Assembly (NCBI GenBank): GCA_937901285.1
Contig: CALCHI010000501.1
Span: 1-12,246, forward strand
Source: UBA8437 sp003445035
Lineage (GTDB): Bacteria; Planctomycetota; Planctomycetia; Planctomycetales; Planctomycetaceae
Length of the DNA: 12,246 nucleotides
Reading direction: 5' to 3'
Shown here: positions 1 through 6,402 of the stretch, one piece after another
How positions within the stretch are numbered: position 1 is the stretch's first letter
How the letters are laid out: every line of letters starts with the position of its first letter
The notes under the pieces: model-generated
Seen by the model: only the letters and a program-made list of their open reading frames with translations
Database searches by the model: none
What the model was told of the DNA's origin: nothing
Translations under genes and position numbers: made by a program

Positions 1-426
1 CGGGCTCTGCGGCAGGCGATGGAGGTGACCCGGATCCGCCACATGGCCATCACTCCCGACGGCCCCCGCGGGCCGCGGCGGGTGCTCAAGGAGGGCGTCG
101 TCTACCTGGCCTCGCGGACCGGCTTGCCTGTTGTGCCGGTGGCGTGCACAGCAAGTCGCACCTTCCTGATCCGTGGCAGCTGGACCGACATGGTCGTGCC
201 GTTTCCCTTCGGGCGGACATGGATGATCTACGGAGACCCGATCCACGTGCCGTCGAAGATCGGCCGTGACGAACTCGCCGATTACGTTCGGTTGGTTCAG
301 CAGGCGGTTGAGGATCTCAACGAACACGCGGTGGAATTGACCGGTGTCCCGATGCCGGAGGTGCCACCCGGGCACGGGGTTCCGGATTCCGAGGTGGACG
401 GCGAGTCGCTGGCCGAGGCCGCCTAG
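1..426 (+). CDS. DUF374-type lysophospholipid acyltransferase, 3' part
   Basis: The reading frame is open from the first base, so the gene begins upstream; 141 C-terminal residues are visible. The key signature is PDGPRGP at visible residues 19-25, then a G..yLAs.tGlPvvPva segment, then a 'gSWtDmvVPfPFgR' segment and GdPi.vPs. That order is typical of the DUF374 branch of the LPLAT acyltransferase superfamily, which is related to lipid A acyltransferases. The catalytic HX4D-like block would lie upstream of the window. The likely role is acylation of a lysophospholipid or lipid A-like acceptor at the inner membrane. The last 25 or so residues are an acidic, probably disordered tail. The gene ends tail to tail with the minus-strand gene that follows, sharing the bases CTAG. 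The family is well supported; the substrate is unknown. Confidence 0.85.
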   Translation, partial: RALRQAMEVTRIRHMAITPDGPRGPRRVLKEGVVYLASRTGLPVVPVACTASRTFLIRGSWTDMVVPFPFGRTWMIYGDPIHVPSKIGRDELADYVRLVQQAVEDLNEHAVELTGVPMPEVPPGHGVPDSEVDGESLAEAA

Positions 427-893
427 TCTTTGATGGAGATGTTGAGCGTGAAGATGTTGAAACGGGCCTCGGGCTGAACATCGATCGACAGCGTCGTGGT
501 CTCCAACGCCTGCTCCTTTTCGGGAATCTCGATTCCGCCCGCTGACTCGCCGGCGACCACCGTCACGTGATAATGCCCCACCACGGCTCCGGGTTGTCCG
601 TCGGTGGCGAGCCGAAATCGGCCAAGGGCGTCGATTGTGCCCGTCGCGTTGGATTCTCCGTCGGCTGCATCTTCGCGGCGGGCGGTCACGGTTCCCGAGT
701 TCAGCGGTTGGCCATCGACGCGGACGCTGCCCTGGCAGGCGACCAATCCCCCGGTGTCCTCCGGCAGGCTGTTCAGCCAGCCGATGGTTCCCAGCGGGAC
801 GCCGATCAGGATCACCGCGATCAGCACCAGCGTTCGGCTTCGTCGAGCAGGCAAGTGAACCGGCGACGGGGCATCGAGACCGGGGCCGTTCAT
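423..893 (-). CDS. Membrane-anchored carboxypeptidase-regulatory-like small protein
   Basis: A 156-residue protein with a basic N-terminus (PARRSR, to residue 20) and one hydrophobic segment at about 21-40, followed by a soluble domain that probably faces the periplasm. The domain reads as a beta-sandwich: 'GSVRVDGQPLNSGTVTA' (55-71), 'TGTIDALGRFRLATDGQPGA' (84-103) and 'GHYHVTVVAGES' (106-117). This pattern is like the carboxypeptidase-regulatory/transthyretin-like domains that planctomycetes encode in many copies. Their function is generally unknown, and no enzyme motif is visible. The only ATG is at 891-893. No good Shine-Dalgarno precedes it (a weak GGAAC lies about 9 bases upstream), so the start is reasonable but not proven. 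Its stop overlaps that of the convergent acyltransferase gene. The other strand also carries ORFs here, but none has recognisable domains. Confidence 0.75.
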   Translation of the reverse strand: MNGPGLDAPSPVHLPARRSRTLVLIAVILIGVPLGTIGWLNSLPEDTGGLVACQGSVRVDGQPLNSGTVTARREDAADGESNATGTIDALGRFRLATDGQPGAVVGHYHVTVVAGESAGGIEIPEKEQALETTTLSIDVQPEARFNIFTLNISIKD

Positions 894-969
894 CGTTGAT
901 GTTCCAGGTTCCAGCGTGCCGCCCGATGATGACAGATCGACTCGGGCGACGCACGTCGGACGACACGGT

Positions 970-999
970 TTGCAGGCCGACTGGCGGGTAGGCTACAGT
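970..999 (+). promoter_or_regulatory. Candidate promoter of the ThiF-like gene
   Basis: TTGCAG (970-975) and TACAGT (994-999) are separated by 18 bases, in a GGC-TACAGT context. Transcription would start near 1006. That leaves the SD-like GGAGG at 1023-1027 in the leader and fits an ATG start at 1038. The match to consensus is only moderate. Confidence 0.35.
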
Positions 1000-1037
1000 C
1001 GAGGCGCGAGGTGGGGATGAGCGGAGGCGAGTTGACG

Positions 1038-2078
1038 ATGAGCGATGACCTGGAGCGGTACAGTCGCCAGATGCTGGTGGCCGGCATCGGCGAGGACGGC
1101 CAGCGGCGATTGCTGGCCAGCCGCGTGCTGGTCTGCGGCTGCGGCGCGTTGGGCAGCGTGCTGGCCGACAGTCTTGCCCGGGCCGGCGTGGGCTTCCTGA
1201 GAATTGTCGATCGTGACTTTGTCGAACTCTCCAACCTCCAGCGGCAGGTGCTCTTTGACGAGGATGACGTGGCCGGCCGGGTGCCCAAGGCGGTGGCGGC
1301 TGTCAAGAAGCTGGCCCGGGTCAACTCCGACATCACGCTCGAACCGATCGTCGCTGACATCGATCACACCAACATCCTGAGGTTTCTCGAGGGCATCGAC
1401 CTGGTCGTCGATGGCACGGACAACTTCGAGGTGAGGTTCCTGGTCAACGATGCCGCCCTGGAGACCGGCATTCCGTGGGTCTACGGAGGCTGCGTGGGCA
1501 GCCACGGGCAGACGATGGCGATCTTTCCGGGTGAATCGGCCTGCCTGAGGTGCCTGATCGAAGACGTGCCGCCTCCGGGAACGGCTGAGACATGCGACAC
1601 GGCGGGAGTACTGGGAGCCGCGATCAACGTGGTGGCCTCGCTGCAGACGGTCGCCGCACTGAAGATCCTCTCCGGACACCCCGACCAGGTTGAACGCGTG
1701 TTGACGATCGTCGACGTCTGGGACGGGACACACCGCCAGATGGGCGTCGGGGATCTCCACGAACGAACCGATTGCCCGGCATGTGTCGGGGGAGAGCGGA
1801 CGTGGTTGAAGGGGGAGCGAGGAACCGAGACCACCGTGCTGTGCGGTCGCAACGCGGTCCAGGTTGCTCCCCCGCCAGGACTGTCGCTTTCGCTTGAAGA
1901 ACTCGCCGGACGCCTGGAGGGGACCGGCCAGGTCACGGCCAACCCCTACCTGTTGAGGCTGGTGCTGACCGATCCCGAGATGGACCTGACGGTATTTTCC
2001 GACGGTCGGGCGATCGTCAAGGGTACGCAGGACCTGGGGGTTGCCCGTTCGCTGTACGCCCGCTACGTCGGAAACTGA
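1038..2078 (+). CDS. ThiF/MoeB/HesA-family E1-like adenylyltransferase
   Basis: A 346-residue, apparently cytoplasmic enzyme of the E1-like family, which adenylates the C-terminal glycine of a small ubiquitin-like sulfur carrier (ThiS or MoaD type). It opens with ERYSRQ (6-11), as family members do, and has the ATP loop GCGALGS (34-40), D58/D60, SNLQRQ (65-70) with R69, and DGTDN (125-129). Paired cysteines C169/C172 and C246/C249 match the MoeB-type zinc site. TCDTAGVLG (185-193) carries a cysteine, C186, at the thioester or persulfide position. After the zinc site comes a separate C-terminal part (about 265-346) with LCGRNAVQV, N.YLLR and LTVFSDGRAIVKGT, a tail I recall from some ThiF/MoeB homologues. 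In-frame GTG (1011) and ATG (1017) codons exist, but ATG 1038 has GGAGG at 1023-1027 and gives the usual start. Whether it serves thiamine, molybdopterin or another pathway cannot be told: no carrier gene is nearby. Confidence 0.88.
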   Translation: MSDDLERYSRQMLVAGIGEDGQRRLLASRVLVCGCGALGSVLADSLARAGVGFLRIVDRDFVELSNLQRQVLFDEDDVAGRVPKAVAAVKKLARVNSDITLEPIVADIDHTNILRFLEGIDLVVDGTDNFEVRFLVNDAALETGIPWVYGGCVGSHGQTMAIFPGESACLRCLIEDVPPPGTAETCDTAGVLGAAINVVASLQTVAALKILSGHPDQVERVLTIVDVWDGTHRQMGVGDLHERTDCPACVGGERTWLKGERGTETTVLCGRNAVQVAPPPGLSLSLEELAGRLEGTGQVTANPYLLRLVLTDPEMDLTVFSDGRAIVKGTQDLGVARSLYARYVGN

Positions 2079-2120
2079 CGCGGATCTCCGTTCGGATACA
2101 CTCGGAGCGAGACGACACCG

Positions 2121-3404
2121 ATGGACGGATTCGGCCTGCAACTGCCGACGATCCAGAACTGGAGTTGCCACAGTTGCAGCGAGTGTTGCACGCGGCACGT
2201 GGTCGAGATCACCGAGGAGGAGCGGCAGCGGATCGTGGACCAGGGGTGGTCCGACGACGACGAATTCACCGAGGGCACCCCGGTGTTGGTCCGCGACCTG
2301 GGACCATTCTGGAATCGTCGTTGGCGACTCGGGCAAAAACCCAACGGCGCCTGCGTGTTTCTCGACGGCCAGGGCCTGTGCCGGATTCACGCCAAGTTCG
2401 GTGAACCGACCAAGCCGTTGGCCTGCCGGGTCTACCCCTACGCGTTCCATCCCCAGGGGCGACAGGTCGCCGTCAGCCTGCGGTACAGTTGCCCGTCGGT
2501 GGTCGAGAACAAGGGCCGGCCGGTTGCCGAACAGGAGAGCGAATTGAAGGAGATGGCCGTCGAGGTCGTGCCCGCCGGCGTGACCCAGGCCCCCGCGCCC
2601 GGGCTGAGACGCACCGGGGATCTCGACTGGTTGCCGTTTCGTCAATTCGTCAACTCGCTGGAAGTGTTGATGACGCCCCCCGATGTGCCGGTCGCCACCA
2701 AGTTGGCCACGGCGGTCCGGTTCATCGACATGGTGGCCGAGGCGCGGGTGGATCGATTGAGCGACCAGCAACTGTCGGACTTTGTCGAGATCATCTGCGA
2801 GGCGGCCCAAAGCGAATTGGAAGCGGCCGGCGAGTCCGCTGGCGGACAGGATCAGCCCCTCTCGGCGACCGGCCGATTGCTGTTCCGGATGTTCGCTTCC
2901 CAGTACGCCCGCAATGATTCTCTGTCGAACTGGCGAACCGGGTTGATGGGCAGATTCCGGTTGTTGCGGGTCGGGACACGGTTTGCCCTGGGCCGCGGTC
3001 GCATCCCACCTCTGCAGGACATTGATCAGCCGGTGACCTTCGACCGGCTCGAGGAGCCCTTCGGCGGATTGACACCTCAGGCTGAGGAGATGTTCACGCG
3101 ATATTTTCGGGTGAAGATCCGGGGGCTGCAGTTTTGCGGACGGGCCTTCTTCGGCTTCGGGCTGGTCGAGGGCTTCCGGTCGCTGGCACTGGTCTTTCCG
3201 TCGATGCTGTGGCTGGCCCGGTTCATCGTCGCCTCCGACGGTCGCGAACGGCTCGAGACGGCTGACGTGGCCAAGGCGATTGAACTGGCCGATCACTACC
3301 ACGGCTACACGCCGCAGTTCAACCGCCACCAGTACCGCTGGCAGGTGGCGATGATGGCCCGGGGCGGCGACATCAGTCGGGCGATCAACTGGTACAGCCG
3401 CTAG
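2121..3404 (+). CDS. YkgJ-type CxxCxxCC cysteine-cluster protein, long form
   Basis: 427 residues. The N-terminal part carries CxxCxxCC (C16, C19, C22, C23), then GACVFL (C78), GLCRIH (C87, H90), KPLACRVYPYAF (C102) and C124. This is the pattern of YkgJ-type proteins (UPF0153), thought to bind zinc or an iron-sulfur centre. Such proteins are often only 100-250 residues long. Here about 300 more residues follow, mostly predicted helical, including TRYFRVKIRGLQFCGRAFFG (about 330-349), an aromatic-rich segment and a C-terminal HYHGYTPQFNRHQYRW stretch. The general plan, an N-terminal CxxCxxCC module with a helical C-terminal half, is reminiscent of FliB-type lysine N-methylases, but that is inference. 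ATG 2121 follows a weak GGAG at 2104-2107. The 42-base gap from the ThiF-like gene suggests one operon. The biochemical role is unknown. Confidence 0.8.
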   Translation: MDGFGLQLPTIQNWSCHSCSECCTRHVVEITEEERQRIVDQGWSDDDEFTEGTPVLVRDLGPFWNRRWRLGQKPNGACVFLDGQGLCRIHAKFGEPTKPLACRVYPYAFHPQGRQVAVSLRYSCPSVVENKGRPVAEQESELKEMAVEVVPAGVTQAPAPGLRRTGDLDWLPFRQFVNSLEVLMTPPDVPVATKLATAVRFIDMVAEARVDRLSDQQLSDFVEIICEAAQSELEAAGESAGGQDQPLSATGRLLFRMFASQYARNDSLSNWRTGLMGRFRLLRVGTRFALGRGRIPPLQDIDQPVTFDRLEEPFGGLTPQAEEMFTRYFRVKIRGLQFCGRAFFGFGLVEGFRSLALVFPSMLWLARFIVASDGRERLETADVAKAIELADHYHGYTPQFNRHQYRWQVAMMARGGDISRAINWYSR

Positions 3405-3415
3405 GGGTGGGCCTG

Positions 3416-3434
3416 GAATGCCACGTGGCCATTC
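3416..3434 (+). terminator. Weak hairpin after the YkgJ-type gene
   Basis: GAATG (3416-3420) pairs with CATTC (3430-3434), with CC/GG inside, an ACGT loop and one bulged C. It starts 11 bases after the stop codon. No T-run follows, so an intrinsic terminator is doubtful; it may only protect the 3' end of the transcript. Confidence 0.3.
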
Positions 3435-3551
3435 GATGGGCGTGACCCTGCCGGACTGAGCGGTGTGGGCCACCGCGAGATGTTCTTCACTTGCCGGCGC
3501 CGCGGCGGTGACGTTTTCCGGTGGATTGAGATCTGGCGGTTATCATCTGTC

Positions 3552-3584
3552 CCGCATTTTTCCTGCGGTGAACACGAAGTTCAC
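3552..3584 (+). other. Adjacent small hairpins in the intergenic region
   Basis: CCGCA (3552-3556) pairs with TGCGG (3564-3568) around a 7-base loop. GTGAAC (3568-3573) pairs with GTTCAC (3579-3584) around ACGAA. They share base 3568, so they are either alternatives or trimmed neighbours. They could be part of a leader or small RNA; nothing else identifies them. Confidence 0.35.
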
Positions 3585-3661
3585 GGTGCCCAATCCCGTG
3601 CCAATCGAGACCGTTGTGGTCGTGGGTTTATCTTCTTGGCCGTCATCTCCTGCTACGCCAA

Positions 3662-3699
3662 AAGACGTCTTGACCGTCCAAAAACATGTCAACTAGCTT
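3662..3699 (+). promoter_or_regulatory. Candidate carbonic anhydrase promoter with overlapping palindromes
   Basis: TTGACC (3670-3675) and TAGCTT (3694-3699) lie 18 bases apart. The -35 is good and the -10 poor. The perfect palindrome AAGACGTCTT (3662-3671) overlaps the -35. TTGAC (3670-3674) and GTCAA (3688-3692) form an inverted repeat across the -35 and spacer. This is how an operator would be placed, but no regulator can be named. Confidence 0.3.
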
Positions 3700-3724
3700 G
3701 GTCGCGGTGACGTTTGCCTTCCCG

Positions 3725-3758
3725 GATACCCGACTGTCGGACCCTGTCTCCGGGTATC
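3725..3758 (+). promoter_or_regulatory. Inverted repeat in the carbonic anhydrase leader
   Basis: GATACCCG (3725-3732) and its exact complement CGGGTATC (3751-3758) flank 18 bases. In RNA this makes an 8-base-pair stem ending 54 bases before the ATG; in DNA it could be a dyad operator. CGACTGTC occurs at 3731-3738, partly in the first arm, and again at 3787-3794 close to the start codon. A smaller bulged stem CTCAACG/CGTGAG sits at 3760-3776. Confidence 0.45.
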
Positions 3759-3812
3759 ACTCAACGTCAGCGTGAGATCGCAGTAACGACTGTCATTGTC
3801 TGAGAGGCCAAC

Positions 3813-4460
3813 ATGTCCGGAATCCCTGAATTACTCGAAAACAATCGCCGCTGGTCACAAGGCGTCACCGATCAGAATCCCGATTTCTTCGAGCGACTTG
3901 CCCTGGGGCAGTCACCCGAGGTGCTCTGGATCGGCTGTGCTGATAGCCGGGTTCCAGCCAACCAGGTGATTGGACTGGATCCCGGCGAGGTGTTCGTCCA
4001 CCGCAATATCGCCAACGTGGTTGTGCACAGCGACTTCAACTGCCTGAGTGTGATCGAGTACGCGGTCGCCATGTTGAAGGTGTCCCACGTCATCGTGTGT
4101 GGGCACTACGGTTGTGGTGGTGTTCAAGCAGCCAGCCAGAACCATCAACTCGGGCTGATCGACAACTGGTTACGGCACATCCGTGACGTTCGCAGCCAGC
4201 ACGAGACCGCCCTGGACGCCATCGAAGATGACGACGCGCGACTCGACCGCCTGTGTGAACTGAATGTTGTCGGACAGGTCCACAACGTTTGTTCCACGAC
4301 GATTGTGCAACAGGCTTGGGATCGGGGACAGGCCCTGTCCGTGCACGGGTTGATCTACAATCTCAAGGACGGCCTGCTGAAGGATCTCATGACGACCTTC
4401 ACCGGACCCGAGGACGTGCCGGCCACATTCCGGCTCGATTCGGCTTCAGGACCGAACTAG
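3813..4460 (+). CDS. Beta-class carbonic anhydrase
   Basis: A 215-residue cytoplasmic zinc enzyme that interconverts CO2 and bicarbonate. All catalytic elements are present: the GCADSR motif gives zinc ligand C42 and the D44/R46 dyad, and CGHYGCGG gives H98 and C101. GEVFVHRNIAN (58-68) and NCLSVIEYAV (76-85) are also typical. The length and the NNRRW...F start fit the Can/CynT-like branch of bacterial and plant-type beta-carbonic anhydrases. ATG 3813 follows GAGAGG (3802-3807) at 5 bases, a good ribosome binding site. It appears to be a single gene with a long, structured leader. No cyanase, SulP transporter or carboxysome gene adjoins it. The likely role is bicarbonate supply for carboxylases and pH balance. 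The C-terminal GPEDVPATFRLDSASGPN tail is unremarkable. Confidence 0.96.
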   Translation: MSGIPELLENNRRWSQGVTDQNPDFFERLALGQSPEVLWIGCADSRVPANQVIGLDPGEVFVHRNIANVVVHSDFNCLSVIEYAVAMLKVSHVIVCGHYGCGGVQAASQNHQLGLIDNWLRHIRDVRSQHETALDAIEDDDARLDRLCELNVVGQVHNVCSTTIVQQAWDRGQALSVHGLIYNLKDGLLKDLMTTFTGPEDVPATFRLDSASGPN

Positions 4461-4775
4461 CACCGACGACCCCGGCAGTGTCCCCGGCCAGGGAACCGTG
4501 CTGCACGGCCGTCAATTTGAACGTCGATGAGCGGTGCCCGAAACCAGCGACTGGAACAGCCGGTCGCGACGTGAACAATCGCAAACCCTTTACTAATCGT
4601 CACATTTTGACGGATGAATTGATCTCGAAGATGGAATTACCCGTAACCGTTGCAACATTGGGACAAAGGAAATAACCGGTATAATTGGGGGAATCGTTGG
4701 TCAGACAGCACGAAAATTGACGATTTCAAGGCTGGGTCCATCAAACGATGAAGTTGACGTCCGAAAGGGAACGGC
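4461..4775. other. Gene-free 315-base region before the porin
   Basis: No gene is supported here. The first half has a short stem, CCGTG-CTG-CACGG (4496-4508), without a T-run, which makes at best a poor terminator for the carbonic anhydrase. The second half, from about 4560, is clearly richer in A and T than its surroundings and carries the porin promoter and an 84-base leader. The palindrome GTTGCAAC (4649-4656) lies just before the -35. Confidence 0.55.
4658..4685 (+). promoter_or_regulatory. Porin promoter
   Basis: TTGGGA (4658-4663), 16 bases, then a perfect TATAAT (4680-4685) in a CCGG-TATAAT-TGG context within AT-rich sequence. Transcription should start near 4692. This is the clearest promoter in the window and would make the porin a separate unit from the carbonic anhydrase. 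Confidence 0.6.
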
Positions 4776-6296
4776 GTGTTGTCCCGCTATGTATTTCTGT
4801 TCTTTCTGATGGGTGTCTTCGTGATCCAGGCCCGTCCGGGGAATCGCATTTTTTCCCAGGACGTTCGCAGAAAACCAACGCCGTTGTTGGAGGAATTGCA
4901 AGACCGTCTGGATGTCCAGGAAGCCGAGTTGGCGACTTTGCGACAGGCCCTGGATCAACAGCGGTCCACTGAACGGCGCCCGATCACGCAAGCCTCATCC
5001 GAGTCCGATTCTGCCACCGACGTGCTTGGGAATGACGACGGCGTCGGGCTGGAGGACATCCTGTCCGGCATGAACAAGCGGATCGACGGCACGGTGAAGC
5101 CGGGAACGTCCGGTTCGTCGATGAAAGTCACTGGCCGCGTCCACGTTGATTACTGGGGCTTTCCTCAGTCGGACCCGGGCATCAACGAGATCGAGAGCGG
5201 TGACGTGGACACCACGCCCCAGGATCGGCTGGGTTTCCGTCGCATGCGGTTCGGAGTTCGCGGCAACGTGAACCCGAACATGGAGTACCGAATCGAGATG
5301 GAGTTCGCCGGCGGCAACAACGCCGAGTTCCGTGACGCGTGGCTCGGTTTCCACGACATGGGTTTCCTGCAGACGGTCCTGATCGGAAACCAGAAGCGTC
5401 CCTACGGTCTCGATCACATCAACAGCAGCCGCTACAACGTCTTCATCGAACGGCCCTTCGTCATCGAGTCGTTCAACCAGGACTGTCGGCGTCTGGGAAT
5501 CGCCTCTTACGGTTTGTCGGAGGAACAGGACTGGAACTGGCGGTACGGTGTCTACAACCAGCGTCTGATCCAGGACGAAGGGCAGCACATCAACGACCAC
5601 CTGCAGGCCGAACTTGCCGGTCGGCTGGCCACCACGTTCCTGTGGGAGGACGACGGTCGTGATCACGGTCACCTGGCCATCAACGGGACCGTGGCTCACC
5701 CCGACGGGTCGGCTGCCAACAACGGTTCGCAGGACAACGAGGCCCGGTTCCGTCATCGTCCGGAAGCCCGCAGCGTCAGTCGCTGGCTCGATACCGGACG
5801 AATTGCCGGAGCCGACTGGTACACGATGATCGGTATGGAATCCCTGCTGAACTTCGGGCCGTTCCAGTTGTGTGGTGAGTACCAGAACCTGTGGCTGACC
5901 CGGGACGAAGGGTTTGGCGACAACGTGCACCTGATGGGCGGCTACGCCTACGCGTCCTACTTCCTGACCGGCGAGAACATGACCTGGTCCAGGAAGTCCG
6001 GAACCGTGGGCCGCGTGACGCCCACCGAGAACTTCTTCATGGGACCCGACGGCGACGCCGGTGGCTGGGGTGCCTGGCAACTCGCCCTGCGGTGGTCGTA
6101 CGCCGACTTCACCGACGAGGGAATCACCGGTGGTGTCGGGGAAGCCCTGACGTTTGGCGTCAACTGGCACTGGAACCCCAACGCCCGGGTGCAGTTCAAC
6201 TTCATCGACGGTCGAATCGCCGATCGGGAGGCTTCCATCACCAACGGCGGTGGCGACTACCAGATCATCGGCACACGGTTCATGATCGACTTCTGA
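4776..6296 (+). CDS. OprO/OprP-family phosphate-selective-type porin
   Basis: 506 residues. A signal peptide (hydrophobic 5-18) is followed by a coiled-coil segment LLEELQDRLD...LRQALDQQ (37-62) and a Ser/Asp-rich linker. A beta-barrel runs from about 115 to the end and finishes in phenylalanine (IIGTRFMIDF), as outer-membrane proteins do. Barrel signatures of the Porin_O_P family include 'RLGFRRMRFGVRGNV', 'YRIEMEFAGG', 'FRDAWLGF', 'IGNQKRPYGLDHI' and 'FIERPFVIESF'. These make an outer-membrane channel for anions or small solutes; the name does not prove phosphate selectivity in planctomycetes. The coiled coil may fix it to the cell wall or aid trimerisation. GTG 4776 follows AAGGGA (4765-4770) at 5 bases; TTG 4779 is an equally spaced alternative. 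It stands next to the carbonic anhydrase, but its own promoter argues against strict co-transcription. Confidence 0.93.
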   Translation: MLSRYVFLFFLMGVFVIQARPGNRIFSQDVRRKPTPLLEELQDRLDVQEAELATLRQALDQQRSTERRPITQASSESDSATDVLGNDDGVGLEDILSGMNKRIDGTVKPGTSGSSMKVTGRVHVDYWGFPQSDPGINEIESGDVDTTPQDRLGFRRMRFGVRGNVNPNMEYRIEMEFAGGNNAEFRDAWLGFHDMGFLQTVLIGNQKRPYGLDHINSSRYNVFIERPFVIESFNQDCRRLGIASYGLSEEQDWNWRYGVYNQRLIQDEGQHINDHLQAELAGRLATTFLWEDDGRDHGHLAINGTVAHPDGSAANNGSQDNEARFRHRPEARSVSRWLDTGRIAGADWYTMIGMESLLNFGPFQLCGEYQNLWLTRDEGFGDNVHLMGGYAYASYFLTGENMTWSRKSGTVGRVTPTENFFMGPDGDAGGWGAWQLALRWSYADFTDEGITGGVGEALTFGVNWHWNPNARVQFNFIDGRIADREASITNGGGDYQIIGTRFMIDF

Positions 6297-6353
6297 TCTC
6301 CTCGCGCTCCCGTCACGAGCAGCGTGGGTCCGCTTGTCCCGCGGCGGAGTCCG

Positions 6354-6388
6354 GACGGGACCGTCGGCGTGCTGGGACATCTCTGTCC
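6354..6388. terminator. Hairpins between convergent porin and SGNH genes
   Basis: The 106-base gap between converging genes holds GGACA-TCTC-TGTCC (6375-6388), which read on the minus strand is a five-pair stem closed by a GAGA (GNRA-type) tetraloop. A four-pair GACG/CGTC stem lies at 6354-6365. Neither has a T-run. The position suits a shared transcript end, but the signal is weak. Confidence 0.3.
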
Positions 6389-6402
6389 GAACGGTCCGCG
6401 TT

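Larger units (their letters stand above)
3505..3715 (+). repeat. 12-base direct repeat pair GCGGTGACGTTT
   Basis: GCGGTGACGTTT occurs exactly at 3505-3516 and at 3704-3715, 199 bases apart, in the otherwise gene-free region. The two copies could be regulator sites or the remnant of a duplication. Confidence 0.6.
3405..3812. other. Gene-free 408-base region with repeats, before the carbonic anhydrase
   Basis: No convincing gene lies here. Short plus-strand ORFs at about 3463-3710 have no good ribosome binding site and no recognisable domain. The region holds several structures, annotated separately: a hairpin just after the upstream stop, paired hairpins at 3552-3584, a 12-base direct repeat, a promoter-like element at 3670-3699 with palindromes, and an inverted repeat at 3725-3758. 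TATCAT at 3541-3546 in a GCGGT context is a weak second -10 candidate. The density of symmetric elements suggests regulation of the downstream gene, or a small RNA. Confidence 0.5.

Noticed and set aside
993..3473. 826-codon open frame on the minus strand
   Set aside because: It is antisense to the ThiF-like and YkgJ-type genes, both with clear motifs. Its sequence is His/Pro/Gln/Arg-rich with no domain, as expected of a shadow frame in GC-rich DNA.
3463..3710. Two short plus-strand frames in the region before the carbonic anhydrase
   Set aside because: No ribosome binding site, no domain, and they overlap repeats and the candidate promoter; more likely non-coding.
4496..4508. CCGTG-CTG-CACGG stem as carbonic anhydrase terminator
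   Set aside because: Only five pairs, a three-base loop and no T-run; too weak to call.
4289..4675. 128-codon plus-strand frame running past the end of the carbonic anhydrase gene
   Set aside because: It begins inside the carbonic anhydrase gene in another frame and has no domain or good start.
4748..4972. Frame from ATG 4748 into the porin gene as an upstream start or frameshift
   Set aside because: It is out of frame with the porin, has no ribosome binding site, and the porin signal peptide is intact from GTG 4776.
4995..6380. 461-codon open frame on the minus strand opposite the porin
   Set aside because: The porin has family signatures, a signal peptide and a terminal Phe; the antisense frame has none.
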